In this document: in pieces, positions 1 through 9,750 of the stretch
Layout of the letters: every line of letters begins with the position of its first letter
Numbering within the stretch: the stretch's first letter is position 1
From: Paraphaeosphaeria minitans
Taxonomy: Eukaryota > Ascomycota > Dothideomycetes > Pleosporales > Didymosphaeriaceae
Length of the DNA: 64,000 nt
Assembly: GCA_015832175.1 (NCBI GenBank)
Contig: WJXW01000007.1
Location: 1,860,001-1,924,000, forward strand
Reading direction: 5' to 3'
Notes under the pieces: model-generated
What the model was told of the DNA's origin: nothing
The model's input: the letters and a program-made list of their open reading frames with translations, nothing else
Databases searched by the model: none
Made by a program: the position numbers and the translations under genes

Positions 1-1132
1 AAGTGCAGAAGATTAGCAGTCTATACTTGTCCACGGGGATGTTTGGGTGGCTGTTTGGTTGTACGGGCGGCTCTGCGGGAGGGTAGGAGCAAGGCGGCTG
101 GGAGGGGGAGGGGGAGTGAAGGTGAATGTGGATGGCCGCGGAGAAGGGCAGGGGAGGATAGCGGAGTTCAGACGCGTGAATTAAGTTTCTGTGCGTACGT
201 GAATAGATGGTGCTTGCCTGCTTCCTTGCGTGAGAAGGGAGAAGAGGAGAGAAGCATCTCGGACACAGCACTCAGTCATCCCCACCTACCTACCTTCCCT
301 TGGAAATGCACACTCCATCCTCACATTTTGATCTTGCCTCGTCTCCCTCCTCCTCTTCAACCTTCTCCCCCCCCCTTCCCCCCAAGAATCCAGATACCGA
401 ACCACGCGCTCACCCCCATCCAATCACCACCCCTACCGTGAGGGTACCGCCATTAACAAACGTTCCATCCCAATCCATCTATTTTAACACCCGCACTCCC
501 GGGCAACCATCCCCAAAGCAGCACGCCAGACATGCACGACAGTTCCGTGCGGCAGCACCGCTGGTCCCCGCCGCGCCTGCGGGCCGCCCAATCAGCAGCC
601 CAGGACACTATTTTTGCGTGGCGGGTCGCGATGCTGGCGCCAACGACCTGGCCGGGAGGTTGGTGCTGAGGCTCGAGGGAAGGATGTATATATGGGGGAG
701 GCACGCGGGGCGGGAAGCAGCGAGACAGCAACTACAGAAACAGTTTCGGGACAGACAGACCGACAGACCGACAGACAGAGAGGCAGGCAGGCGCGATCGA
801 TTGAATCCATTGCACGGTTGTTCACGTTTACACTTGTTTCGTTTCGTTTCCTTCACCTGGGATCTGGATCTCAGTCTTTTCCTTCTTCCGCGGTTTCCTA
901 TCCTGTACCCTGCGGTTCTATTTCCTACCTGCCTGTTCCTATTTCCCGTCGTCGTCCCAATTTCGAAGACGCTATTTCGGTGCCGGGTGTCGATCAAGCC
1001 GACGAGAACGCCTCTGCTCCGTTCGATATAATACCAGCGAGCCTTTCGACCTTGGCTTAAGGTATCTCGACTGTCGATCTCATCCTACTCTACCCTCCTC
1101 CATCCCATCCTCAGGGAACCACACAACCAACG
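1..1132. other. Intergenic region and likely promoter of the DUF3455 gene
   Basis: No convincing gene is visible; the open frames here are short, proline- or arginine-rich and overlap on both strands. The stretch holds C-rich and pyrimidine-rich tracts (about 300-450), a short degenerate ACAGACAG/CGACAGAC repeat at about 751-791, a TATA-like TATATA at 687-692, and a second AT-rich box (GATATAATA) near 1024-1032. It is about 100-440 bp upstream of the next start codon, so a long leader is possible. Confidence 0.5.
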
Positions 1133-1903
1133 ATGCTCTTCTCAAAGACCCTCACGCTGGCCGTGGCCTTCGCGCCCGCTGTCCTTGCGGCGCCAACGTC
1201 CTCCCAGACCCTCGGCGACCTCACAAGGAGGTACCTCAGCCCGGATGTCATCCGCAAGCTCGAGGACGGCGTGTGCGACCTCTCCAAGGCGGTGATGCCA
1301 ATTGGTATGTCCCTCCTTCCCTCCTACTTCTCATGTCCAAGTGGCTAACACACCCTAGCACCCACCCCTCTCCCTGCTGTATCATCCGGCCTAACCCTCG
1401 GCCACGTCGCCATCGGCCGCGGCACGCAGAACTACACCTGCGCGTCGTCGACCTCGGCCGACGTCCCCAAGCTGCAAGGCGCAAACGCAACCCTCTACAA
1501 CGTCACCTGCTACTCCGTCCGCGCGCCCTCGGTGCTCGCCTCCATGTCCGCCATCGCGCTCACCCAATCCATCGACCTCAGCCAGGACGTCCAGAAGTAC
1601 ACTGTCTCGGGCCACCACGAGTTCACCGCGGCGGGCGTCCCGCTGTTCCAGCTCAAGACGGACAAAACCAACTACGGGTACGTGCAGGCAAAGAGCGCGG
1701 CGAACAGCACGGCCCCGGTGAGCGCGGTAAAGGGCGAAAACGGGTTGGGCAGCGTGCTCTGGCTGAAGCTCAGTGCGGTCGAGGGCGACTATAAGGAGAT
1801 TTACCGCCTGCAGACAGCGGGAGGCGTAGCGCCGAAGACGTGCGAAGGGCAGGCAGCCAAGTTCAACGTGCAGTATGCGGCCGAGTACTGGTTCTGGAAA
1901 TAG
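1133..1903 (+). CDS. Secreted DUF3455-family protein
   Basis: Two exons, 1133-1304 and 1359-1903, with a 54-bp intron (GTATGT...CTAAC...CCTAG) give about 238 residues. The N-terminus (MLFSKTLTLAVAFAPAVLAAP) is a typical signal peptide with cleavage near residue 19-20. After the splice the reading is APTPLPAVSSGLTLGHVAIG, then GTQNYTC, which matches the start of the DUF3455 domain common in ascomycete secreted proteins. The C-terminal part has the conserved W-L-K-L and YRLQTAGG...CEG segments and ends in a Y-W-F-W patch. DUF3455 proteins have no agreed biochemical role; some are mislabelled malate dehydrogenase in databases, and nothing here supports a dehydrogenase. The second exon has several N-glycosylation sequons. 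Without the splice, the frame stops soon after residue 70. Confidence 0.85.
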
Positions 1904-2171
1904 GAAGCTGACGGGGAGGAATGTGGCGAGGGCAACGACGCGATTTGATCGGACGATATCCTGTACAGAGCATTGGGTGGCGTTTTAAAGGTTCTTCTGT
2001 GGCGATTAGCATTATAAGTGCTGCGGTCGTTGTCGCTTTGGACCCTTGGTCGGAGTAGACGTAGCCTAGGGTAATCAGGATAATCAAATAAGCTTTTGAA
2101 TCTCTACAAATGGGTATCGTGCTCCATGTGCCAAAGGTTCTTGTATGGGGCGCATCTCATCTTTCCACCCC

Positions 2172-3839
2172 TCAGTGGCGCAAGTCTCGTCTGCGTGGCA
2201 TCCCGTCCGAATCTTCAGCAGGGCGCGTGTTTTTCACTTTTGCACGTTCGAAAATCTTCTTTGGCCAATTCCTACATATGTCGATGCGAGAGCGCGGGGC
2301 GAATATCTCCAAGATGATGAAGAGCAGGTAATCCACAACCGCGCAGAGGCAGAAAAGCTTGCCGGCCCAGATTCCGCAGCCGTAGTATCGCTTGAGTCGA
2401 TCGATGAGTGCAAAGCTTCTCACGCCGGGGTGGCCACGAGCTGCATCGCCTCCGTAGAAGTCCTCAGACCCCACGGCGCCCACGACCCCATCATAGACTC
2501 TCTCCGTGCGCTCAGCGACATCAGTCCACGAATACATCTGCTTAACCTGGCCGTGGAATAGGTCTGTGCGTACCTTGCCTTCACGCAACTTCGCGATGGC
2601 ACGGCCCGTAGCTGCGACGATGTCGTCTTCTTCTGGCGCGGCAAATTCGGTCATGTGGTTGGGCAAGACCTCCGGTACGCCGCCCACGCGCGTGCAGACG
2701 ATATAGAGCCCGCATGATGCTGCCTCGACAATGACGGTCCCAAACGCCTCCGTGAGCGATGGATTGAGGAAGATGTGCCCTTGCACCATGACATCCCGAA
2801 CCTCTTCATGCCGCACCGCTCCCAGGAGGAGGATCCTGTCCTGTAGCATATTTCGCTCAATCATCTGCTCCATATCGATAGCTTTTGGGCCCGTGCCAGC
2901 GACTATGAAACGAACTTTCGGGTGCGCCGCGAGCACTCGGGGTATCGCGGCGATGAGGAGGTCCACGCCTTTGTTGTAGAAGAGTCGCATGATGGCCACG
3001 ATCGTTATCGTCTCGTTTGGTCCGAGGGGCTGCGGGGGCCCAGGGGCACTGTCGCGTCGAGGATCAATCGATTCGTGGGACAGCGGTCGGAAGTTCTCGG
3101 CAACGACTGCATTTGGAATGACGGAGACCATGAGCGGGTCCAGCGATGCCCGCAGGACGCAGTTTTCTTTACTGGAGCTGTTCAGTGCTCATTCTCGTGC
3201 AGGATTTGGCTACGTACCACGTATGACTGACACAGATGACATGGTCGACATCGCTCAAGGTGAACTTGAGGAGCTTGTTGGTGAGAATGCTCCCAGCATC
3301 CGCGAAGCCAAAGAGGCTGTGGTCTGTGAACACAGTATACAATCCCATGGTTCGGGCATGGAGTATAGCCTCATTGCAGAGGTTGCTAAGACTGGCATGG
3401 CCGTGTACTATGCCGATCTGCTCGCGGATGACGATGTTCCGGAAAATGGGGAAGAAAGAGAAGACGGTGGGGAACGTAGTTTCGCGGTAGACGGTCCAGA
3501 ATGGGACGTAGTAGACTTTGAGGCCGTTGGTGAGGTAGCGAACGCCTTTGCGTCCCTTGAATGAGTGGGTGATAACAATGACCTTGTGGCCACGGTTGAT
3601 GAGTTTCTGGCTGGGTGAGTGCGTGATCTTGAGGCGAAGGTGGAGCTACTCACACTGGAAAGCTGGTATATGTGGCTTTCGACTCCGCCTAGAGCCAATT
3701 AGACTGTGCATTATTCAGGCGTCGGATCGCGAATACCAGGCTGCGGGTAGAAGTTGTCGCTAACCATGCTGTGGACGAGTGAGCTTCAAATGGGTGACGT
3801 AATACCTGGCGGATGGACATACGCAATATTGTAGGTCAT
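2172..3839 (-). CDS. GPI3: GPI-anchor N-acetylglucosaminyltransferase catalytic subunit (PIG-A/Spt14)
   Basis: Five exons on the minus strand: 3839-3823, 3768-3737, 3688-3654, 3606-3218 and 3171-2172, about 490 residues. The start reads [20 protein letters not shown], the classic N-terminus of PIG-A/Gpi3, which fixes the first ATG and the three tiny 5' exons (17, 32 and 35 nt). Further conserved blocks are [18 protein letters not shown], the linker VIPNAVV, and the GT4 glycosyltransferase segment with [21 protein letters not shown] (EX7E motif). Near the C-terminus a hydrophobic segment ([16 protein letters not shown]) fits the ER membrane anchor. The enzyme adds GlcNAc to phosphatidylinositol on the cytosolic face of the ER, the first step of GPI synthesis. 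It is divergent from DBP6, with 230 bp between the start codons. The splice sites are read by eye, but they restore one frame and family-like sequence throughout. Confidence 0.93.
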
Positions 3840-4069
3840 GGCAAATATTTCGAGGACGGTATCCTCAAGCGTGTAGAGACGAATAAGGCATGGCCATTCA
3901 CTCCAAGAGTTGCGGTGCTGCCATTGCTGTATAACATGCGCTGAGTTACCCCCACGCTACCTACGCGACGCGGTGGAGGAGCTCCGCGTCGGCGATTGTT
4001 GGTGCCGCCGCGAAATCTTGGCATTTAACTTTTTGGAAACTGCGACCGCGCAAAGTACCACGATCGCAC

Positions 4070-6391
4070 TTGTCCACCACAACCTTCCCAGACAACATGG
4101 CGCCTTTCGGAACCACCCAGCGCTGGTTGCCGCCTACCAAGGCTTCGAATCCGGAAGAAATGCCTACCGCGCAACCACAGGCAAGTCCATTCGGGACCTC
4201 GCAACGCTGGCAGCCACCGAAAGCTGCACCTGTCCAACAAGCACAGTCAAGCCCATTCAGGACCCCCCAACGCTGGCAACCCTCCAAGCCTGCGATCATT
4301 GCGCAAGATGACACGCCAGCCAAGTCCGCACCGAACCCCGCACCAAATCCCGCACTCAAGCAGCCCAAGCAGCCCAAGAAGCCCAAGAAGCGGAAACGAG
4401 ACTCTGATGCAATACCCGATCCAGAGCCAGAGAAGGCCACGCCGAAGAAGCACAAGGCAGTGCTGTCCAAGTTCGAGAAGGTTTCGCGCAAGGCCAAAGA
4501 GCAGCCTCAGCAACAGCCGGAAGAGCACGAAAGCAAACCAGAGGTTGTGCTTCGAGATCTACAGCCTCTCCCACAGCCCGCGCCTGTGCCCGAGCCCGCA
4601 TTCAAGCCCACCTTTTCCGTCTTGCCAGAATGGCTTTCGCATCCCATCACCGTCGAAGCTTCTAAGCGCGTACCGTTCGATCAGCTGGGCGTGGAGGCTT
4701 CTTTCGTGAAGAAACTGGCGAAGCATGGGTACTCCGAGGCTCTGGCCGTGCAGTCTGCGCTCCTGCCAATGCTTCAGCCCGGATATAACCAACAGTTGGG
4801 CGACATATGCGTATCAGCCAGGACAGGTTCCGGCAAGACAATGGCATATCTTCTGCCTATCGCCGAAGCCCTGAAGGACCGCACTACGCCCGTGTTATCA
4901 GCCATCATAGTAGTTCCAACACGACAGCTTGTGGACCAAGCGCTCCAAGTCGCGGAAGAACTGTGTGCTGGAACAAAGATCAAAGTTGGAACTGCTGTAG
5001 GAAACGTCCCCTTCGCTACAGAGCAGAAGCAACTGGTCAAAATGAGAGCGCAATACGACCCTAAAGGAGCCGCGTCCCTACACGAGAAGGCCAAACAACA
5101 ATGGATGACAGGGTTTGTGGAGATTCGTGGCCTTATGGACGACTTGATGACGCTACCAGCCGACCATGTGCCACGCTATGACTCGGGAGTCGACATCCTC
5201 ATCTGCACACCGGGAAGATTGGTAGAGCACATAGAATCTACGACTGGTTTCCTCCTACGCTCTATCAGGTGGCTAGTCATCGATGAAGCCGATCAATTGC
5301 TAAATCAAAATTTCCAAGGCTGGTCGACGGTGCTGATGGATGCTCTGCATGGCGAGACCCCCGAGGACTTGATGGATGCACAGGAACGGCTTCGGAAAGA
5401 AAGACAGCGGTCAGGGCGGGGACCTGCTCTACCGCCATCTACTGCGCGGCACATCACTAAAGTCATTCTTAGTGCGACTATGGAGAAGGATCTGACCAAG
5501 CTGGGAGCCTTGAAGCTCAAAAGACCCAAGTTGGTCCATGTGCAGGACGAGCAAGAACAACCTCTCGCCGCAACTGAGGGTGATAGCTTTGACCTTCCCA
5601 CAACTCTGACCGAGTTCGCTGTCCCGGTCGGCGATGGACAGAAGAAGCCTCTCTACTTGCTGTACCTCTTACTGACCGAGGTATTTCAATCCTCCGATGA
5701 AGACGAACACAAAGTGGCGAGCGACAAAGAGATTAATGATAACTCATCAGAAGATTTGTCAGAGGATTCATCGGATTCATCAGACTCATCAGACTCATCA
5801 GATTCATCAGACGACTCATCAAGCGACGGCGGCGACTCAGAAACGGAAGTAAAGCCTACCACGAAGCCTTCGATTGCAAAGCACAAAAATCGCGTCCTGG
5901 TTTTCACGAAGAGCAATGAAAGCGCATCGCGTCTATCACACTTGTTGTCTGTTCTAGAACCCTCATTCAAAGAGTATCTCCAAACTATGACTCCGTCATC
6001 AACTGCCAAGCAATCCAAAAAGCTGCTTAAGGCGTTCAGCGCTGGCTCCGTCAAGATACTGATTGCTTCGGATGCTGCATCGAGGGGCCTGGACATTCCC
6101 GACATCACACACGTTGTCAACTACGACATTCCGCCTAGCGCTACCAGCTACGTTCACCGTGTAGGTCGAACAGCGCGAGCTGGAAAATCAGGCGCGGCCT
6201 GGACTTTGGTCACGAAGTCCGAGGCAGCGTGGTTTTGGAAGCAGTTGGCGAAGGGCGACAACATCAGAAGAGGCGGCAAGAATGTTGCGCGCGTGGAATG
6301 GAAAGAGCGCAGCGTGGAGTACAATAGGAGGAGAACGTACGAGGCAGCTTTGGCCGAACTGCAGGAAGCAGTTGCGGGCACAGACGGTTGA
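4070..6391 (+). CDS. DBP6: DEAD-box ATP-dependent RNA helicase, Dbp6/DDX51 type
   Basis: Single exon of 773 residues. The N-terminal 170 residues are low complexity (repeated FGT/RTPQRWQPP-like units, then KKPKKRKR basic signals), consistent with a nucleolar protein. The helicase core follows: Walker A ARTGSGKT near residue 250, PTRQL (Ia), TPGR, DEAD within VIDEADQLL near residue 405, SAT near 468, then ASDAASRGLDIPD near 665 and HRVGRTARAGKSG near 696. The order and the VGTAVGN segment fit Dbp6, which acts in early 60S ribosome assembly. A Ser/Asp tract of about 30 residues (5743-5840), built on a 9-bp DNA repeat, sits between the two RecA domains. A downstream in-frame ATG at 4097 (MAPFGTTQRW) is an alternative start. 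No intron is needed. Confidence 0.9.
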   Translation: MSTTTFPDNMAPFGTTQRWLPPTKASNPEEMPTAQPQASPFGTSQRWQPPKAAPVQQAQSSPFRTPQRWQPSKPAIIAQDDTPAKSAPNPAPNPALKQPKQPKKPKKRKRDSDAIPDPEPEKATPKKHKAVLSKFEKVSRKAKEQPQQQPEEHESKPEVVLRDLQPLPQPAPVPEPAFKPTFSVLPEWLSHPITVEASKRVPFDQLGVEASFVKKLAKHGYSEALAVQSALLPMLQPGYNQQLGDICVSARTGSGKTMAYLLPIAEALKDRTTPVLSAIIVVPTRQLVDQALQVAEELCAGTKIKVGTAVGNVPFATEQKQLVKMRAQYDPKGAASLHEKAKQQWMTGFVEIRGLMDDLMTLPADHVPRYDSGVDILICTPGRLVEHIESTTGFLLRSIRWLVIDEADQLLNQNFQGWSTVLMDALHGETPEDLMDAQERLRKERQRSGRGPALPPSTARHITKVILSATMEKDLTKLGALKLKRPKLVHVQDEQEQPLAATEGDSFDLPTTLTEFAVPVGDGQKKPLYLLYLLLTEVFQSSDEDEHKVASDKEINDNSSEDLSEDSSDSSDSSDSSDSSDDSSSDGGDSETEVKPTTKPSIAKHKNRVLVFTKSNESASRLSHLLSVLEPSFKEYLQTMTPSSTAKQSKKLLKAFSAGSVKILIASDAASRGLDIPDITHVVNYDIPPSATSYVHRVGRTARAGKSGAAWTLVTKSEAAWFWKQLAKGDNIRRGGKNVARVEWKERSVEYNRRRTYEAALAELQEAVAGTDG

Positions 6392-8432
6392 ATTCTTGCT
6401 ATTGACTATTGACGGAGTCCGTCCAGAATAGTTAATGCACACACTGTATCGCTCTCTATGGGACCAAGGCAGCGGTACCGATGAGTACAGCCGTATGAGG
6501 AAGGCTGATAGAAATCCAACGCCGGCATCGACTTTTGCCCACACCAAGGGAGGTAGGGAGACTCTTCGGCGCTACAGTCGACATCTACATGGCGACATTG
6601 TACACTCCAGTGACGGGTTGTCACATGCCGCCCACTGGAGCGAAGCACAGTCTCTTCGGCGCAAACCTCCTTCAATCATTCGCATCCATAGACGAGCTAG
6701 GCCTGGCCAATGTTGCCCCCCGTATCATATAGCTGTCAATCGAAGATGAACGAGAAAGTGGCTGTCGTATTTGAAGCCACGCCAGCAATCGATGCCCAGT
6801 GTAACACGCCCTCGAGGGGCATCACGATAAGCTTCGACACCAAAGCTTGCGTACAAAGAAGTCTTGGTCACAGTGCTTGGTACCCTCCTCCCTTTCGTCT
6901 TCTAAGTTCATATCCATGTTGTTTTCCACAGAGCCGGGTCGGTGGTGATGGAGGGGCATGTGAGCGCTGGACGTTCATCCGAAAGCGGCAGGTGTCACAG
7001 ATATCCGGCCTTCGTCGCGCTGCGCCATATTTGGGTCGGCGAAAGTGTTCATTATGCAGCAGACGTGACTACGCTGCGCAAGGCAGCTGCCAAAAGCCAT
7101 TGGTGGCTAATTTGGAGACCGCGCGATGTAAAGCTGCTTCTCTAAAGGCTAGGTAGGTAGGAAGCGCCCGCTCTTACTCGCGTGAGCGTGGCGTTCAAGC
7201 TTTCTTCGACTACACCCAGCTTCCCTTATCACTTCCGCGTCCGTATAAGGACAATAACCTGGTCTATTAAGTGATCGGCAACACGGGGCAATCTATATGC
7301 TGCGAGCGATTGGCGGGGATGCCGTGGGATCTTGCCGCCACACTCTGCACTTCGCCTCCCACTGTCGCATTCGATCGCACTGCGAAGGCAACCTTTTGCG
7401 GGCTGAAAAAGCCTTCATCTCTTCTCATCTCATGATCAAGAGTCTGAGTCAATGATGGAAGTGGGATGAGCAGTCTTTCAGGGGTAAAGAGGTTGTCACT
7501 CGGCCCTTCTCCGCAGCTCAGGCTGCCGACTTGCGACCAGTCTAGCCGCAACGCTTGGAACCACTTTCATCCCATCGGCCAATCTGCAATCGCAACAACG
7601 AGGAACAGTTCCAGCATTTCTCCCATCCAAGAGCCGGCGACAAGAAATCTTGCATCGCCAAGGTACATGGGTTATTGCTTATTTGCAAGCTTCGCTCTTT
7701 TGAACACCAGGACATGTTTGTCTCTGACACCATCGTTACTCCCCCCAATTTCACATACACCACTTAACGCCGATCGCTAGCGCTCGATAGTCGAGATTCT
7801 CCCGCTCATTTGGCATACTCGCCAATGGTATCGCAAGGCTAGTGCCGCTGCCCATGGCGGCCACCACTTGGAGTTGTGAATCGCACTGCGAGCCGCCCTG
7901 AGCAAACGTTTGTGGAAGCTCGAAACCCCTGCAATCATATCAACGGCCAATTGCCGAGGATGTGTATACTTACATCACGAGAAGAGTTAGGGATTGATAC
8001 AGGGTTGTTAACCACACCGGTCGTGGCTGCAATGGTGGTGGCCTGGATAAGCTGCATGGTCATGTCCGGCCGACGATCTCAAACCGGAAGGTTGATTTAT
8101 GCCGACGATCATCTACATCTGCCCGAACGACTGTACCTGCCAAGAAAGGCTTCGCCGTCAAATGAGGTACTCACGTCGGTTGATGCGCAAAGGCGATCCC
8201 CGCACAACTGGGCGTCAACCAGAGGATCTGCTGGTAGACCACTACACCATAGGTAGGGCAGGTGGATCACGACCCCATGTACAACTTATGTGCGACGGAC
8301 ACTCAAGTAAGTATAAAGAGAGTGGTACCGCGCATCTCACAAGCTTCATCCTCACTCTGGGCAATCTTCCTTGAGGACCTCATTCACTTCCCATCTCATT
8401 CTCCAGGCCAGCGCTTGTAACGGGTCAACATC
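6392..8432. other. Intergenic, upstream region of the aspartic protease gene
   Basis: About 2 kb with no gene I can support. The open frames are short (under about 150 codons), overlap on both strands and show no family features. A TAGGTAGG motif occurs at 7150-7160. The last 150 bp carry the protease promoter. Confidence 0.5.
8312..8318 (+). promoter_or_regulatory. TATA box of the aspartic protease gene
   Basis: TATAAAG lies 115-121 bp upstream of the protease ATG at 8433, in an otherwise mixed-composition region. Spacing and sequence suit a core promoter of a highly expressed secreted enzyme. This is an inference from position only. Confidence 0.55.
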
Positions 8433-9750
8433 ATGCCTTCCTTCGCCACTATCACCGCGGCTCTCGCTCTCACTGCGGCTGTTGCTGCCGGTCCAGTTGA
8501 ACGGCGCAAGGCCTTCTCGGTCGAGCAAGTGCACAAGAAGACCTTCGCGAAGAACGGTGCTGCAGCCACCGTCAAGACTCTTCGCAAGTTTGGCAAGCCT
8601 GTGCCTGAGAACCTCTTGAAGGCTGCCGAGATTGGCCCAACCGACGTCTTCGCGGCTCAGGCATCCAGCGGCTCTGACCCTGCCACTCCCGGAGATGCTT
8701 ACGACTCGTCGTACCTCTGCCCTGTCACCATTGGGACTACCAACCCGACCACCGTCAACCTTGACTTCGATACTGGGTCTGGTGATCTGTAAGTGAAACT
8801 CTCCAATGGTTCTGGATAGCTTGATACGATCATCTATAAATTGATGTTCCCAATTTCAAACTTCAGCTAACAAATTTAGTTGGGTGTTCTCTTCGCTCCA
8901 GGCTTCCTCTCAGCTGAGCGGACACGATTACTACAAGGTCGACTCCACCAAGAAAATCTCGGGTGCTACCTGGAAGATATCCTACGGCGATGGATCTGGT
9001 GCTGCCGGCACTGTCTACGCCGACAAGGTTGTTGTCGGCGGTGTGACCGCCACTTCCCAAGCCGTTGAAGCCGCCACCTCCGTCTCCTCAGCGTTCTCTA
9101 GCGATAGCGACACTGACGGCCTGCTCGGTCTCTCCTTCTCGACCCTCAACACGGTCCGCCCCACCCCGCAGAAGACCTTCTTCGACTCGGTCAAGAGCTC
9201 CCTCGCATCGCCCCTCTTCGCCGCCAACCTCAAGTACCACACCGCCGGCACCTACGACTTCGGCTACATCGACTCCTCCAAGTACACGGGCGCCATCACC
9301 TACACCAACGTTGACACCTCGCAGGGTTGGTGGCAGTTCAGCTTCAGCGGCTACTCCGTCGGCACCGGCTCCACCGTCTCCTCCTCGATCAACGGCATCG
9401 CCGACACCGGCACCACCCTGCTCTACCTCCCCAGCGCCGTCGTCAAGGCCTACTACGCCAAGGTCTCGGGCGCGTCCAACAGCGCCACCTACGGCGGCTA
9501 CGTCTTCAGCTGCTCTGCGACGCTTCCCGATTTCAGCCTCGTCCTCAACGGCGTCAAGCAGCGCGTCCCCGGAAAGTACATCAACTACTCGCCCGTTCAG
9601 ACCGGCAGCTCCACCTGCTACGGCGGTATTCAGACCAACGACGGCATCGGCTTCAGCATCTTTGGCGACATCTTCCTCAAGAGCAAGTACGTCATCTTCG
9701 ACGGTAGCTCCACGCCCAGGATCGGTCTCGCCGACCAGCCCAGCTTGTAG
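8433..9750 (+). CDS. Secreted pepsin-like aspartic endopeptidase (aspergillopepsin/penicillopepsin family, A1)
   Basis: Two exons, 8433-8788 and 8880-9750, with a 91-bp intron (GTAAGT...TTTAG) give 408 residues, the normal length for the family. The signal peptide is [21 protein letters not shown] basic propeptide follows (residues about 20-75), then the mature enzyme. The two catalytic aspartates are in [10 protein letters not shown] (D113) and [12 protein letters not shown] (D294). The flap motif is [15 protein letters not shown], where the catalytic-flap tyrosine is present. The C-terminus [14 protein letters not shown] is typical. The intron lies inside the first active-site motif and restores GDLWVFSS. 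The enzyme should be secreted, active at acid pH and involved in nutrition or host and substrate protein breakdown. Such genes are often pH and nitrogen regulated, but I did not establish specific sites. Third-position GC is high. Confidence 0.95.

Noticed and set aside
300..1060. Frames of 243 and 148 codons upstream of the DUF3455 gene
   Set aside because: They are Pro/Arg/Ser-rich, cover a C-rich promoter and a GACAGACC repeat, and match no protein family I know.
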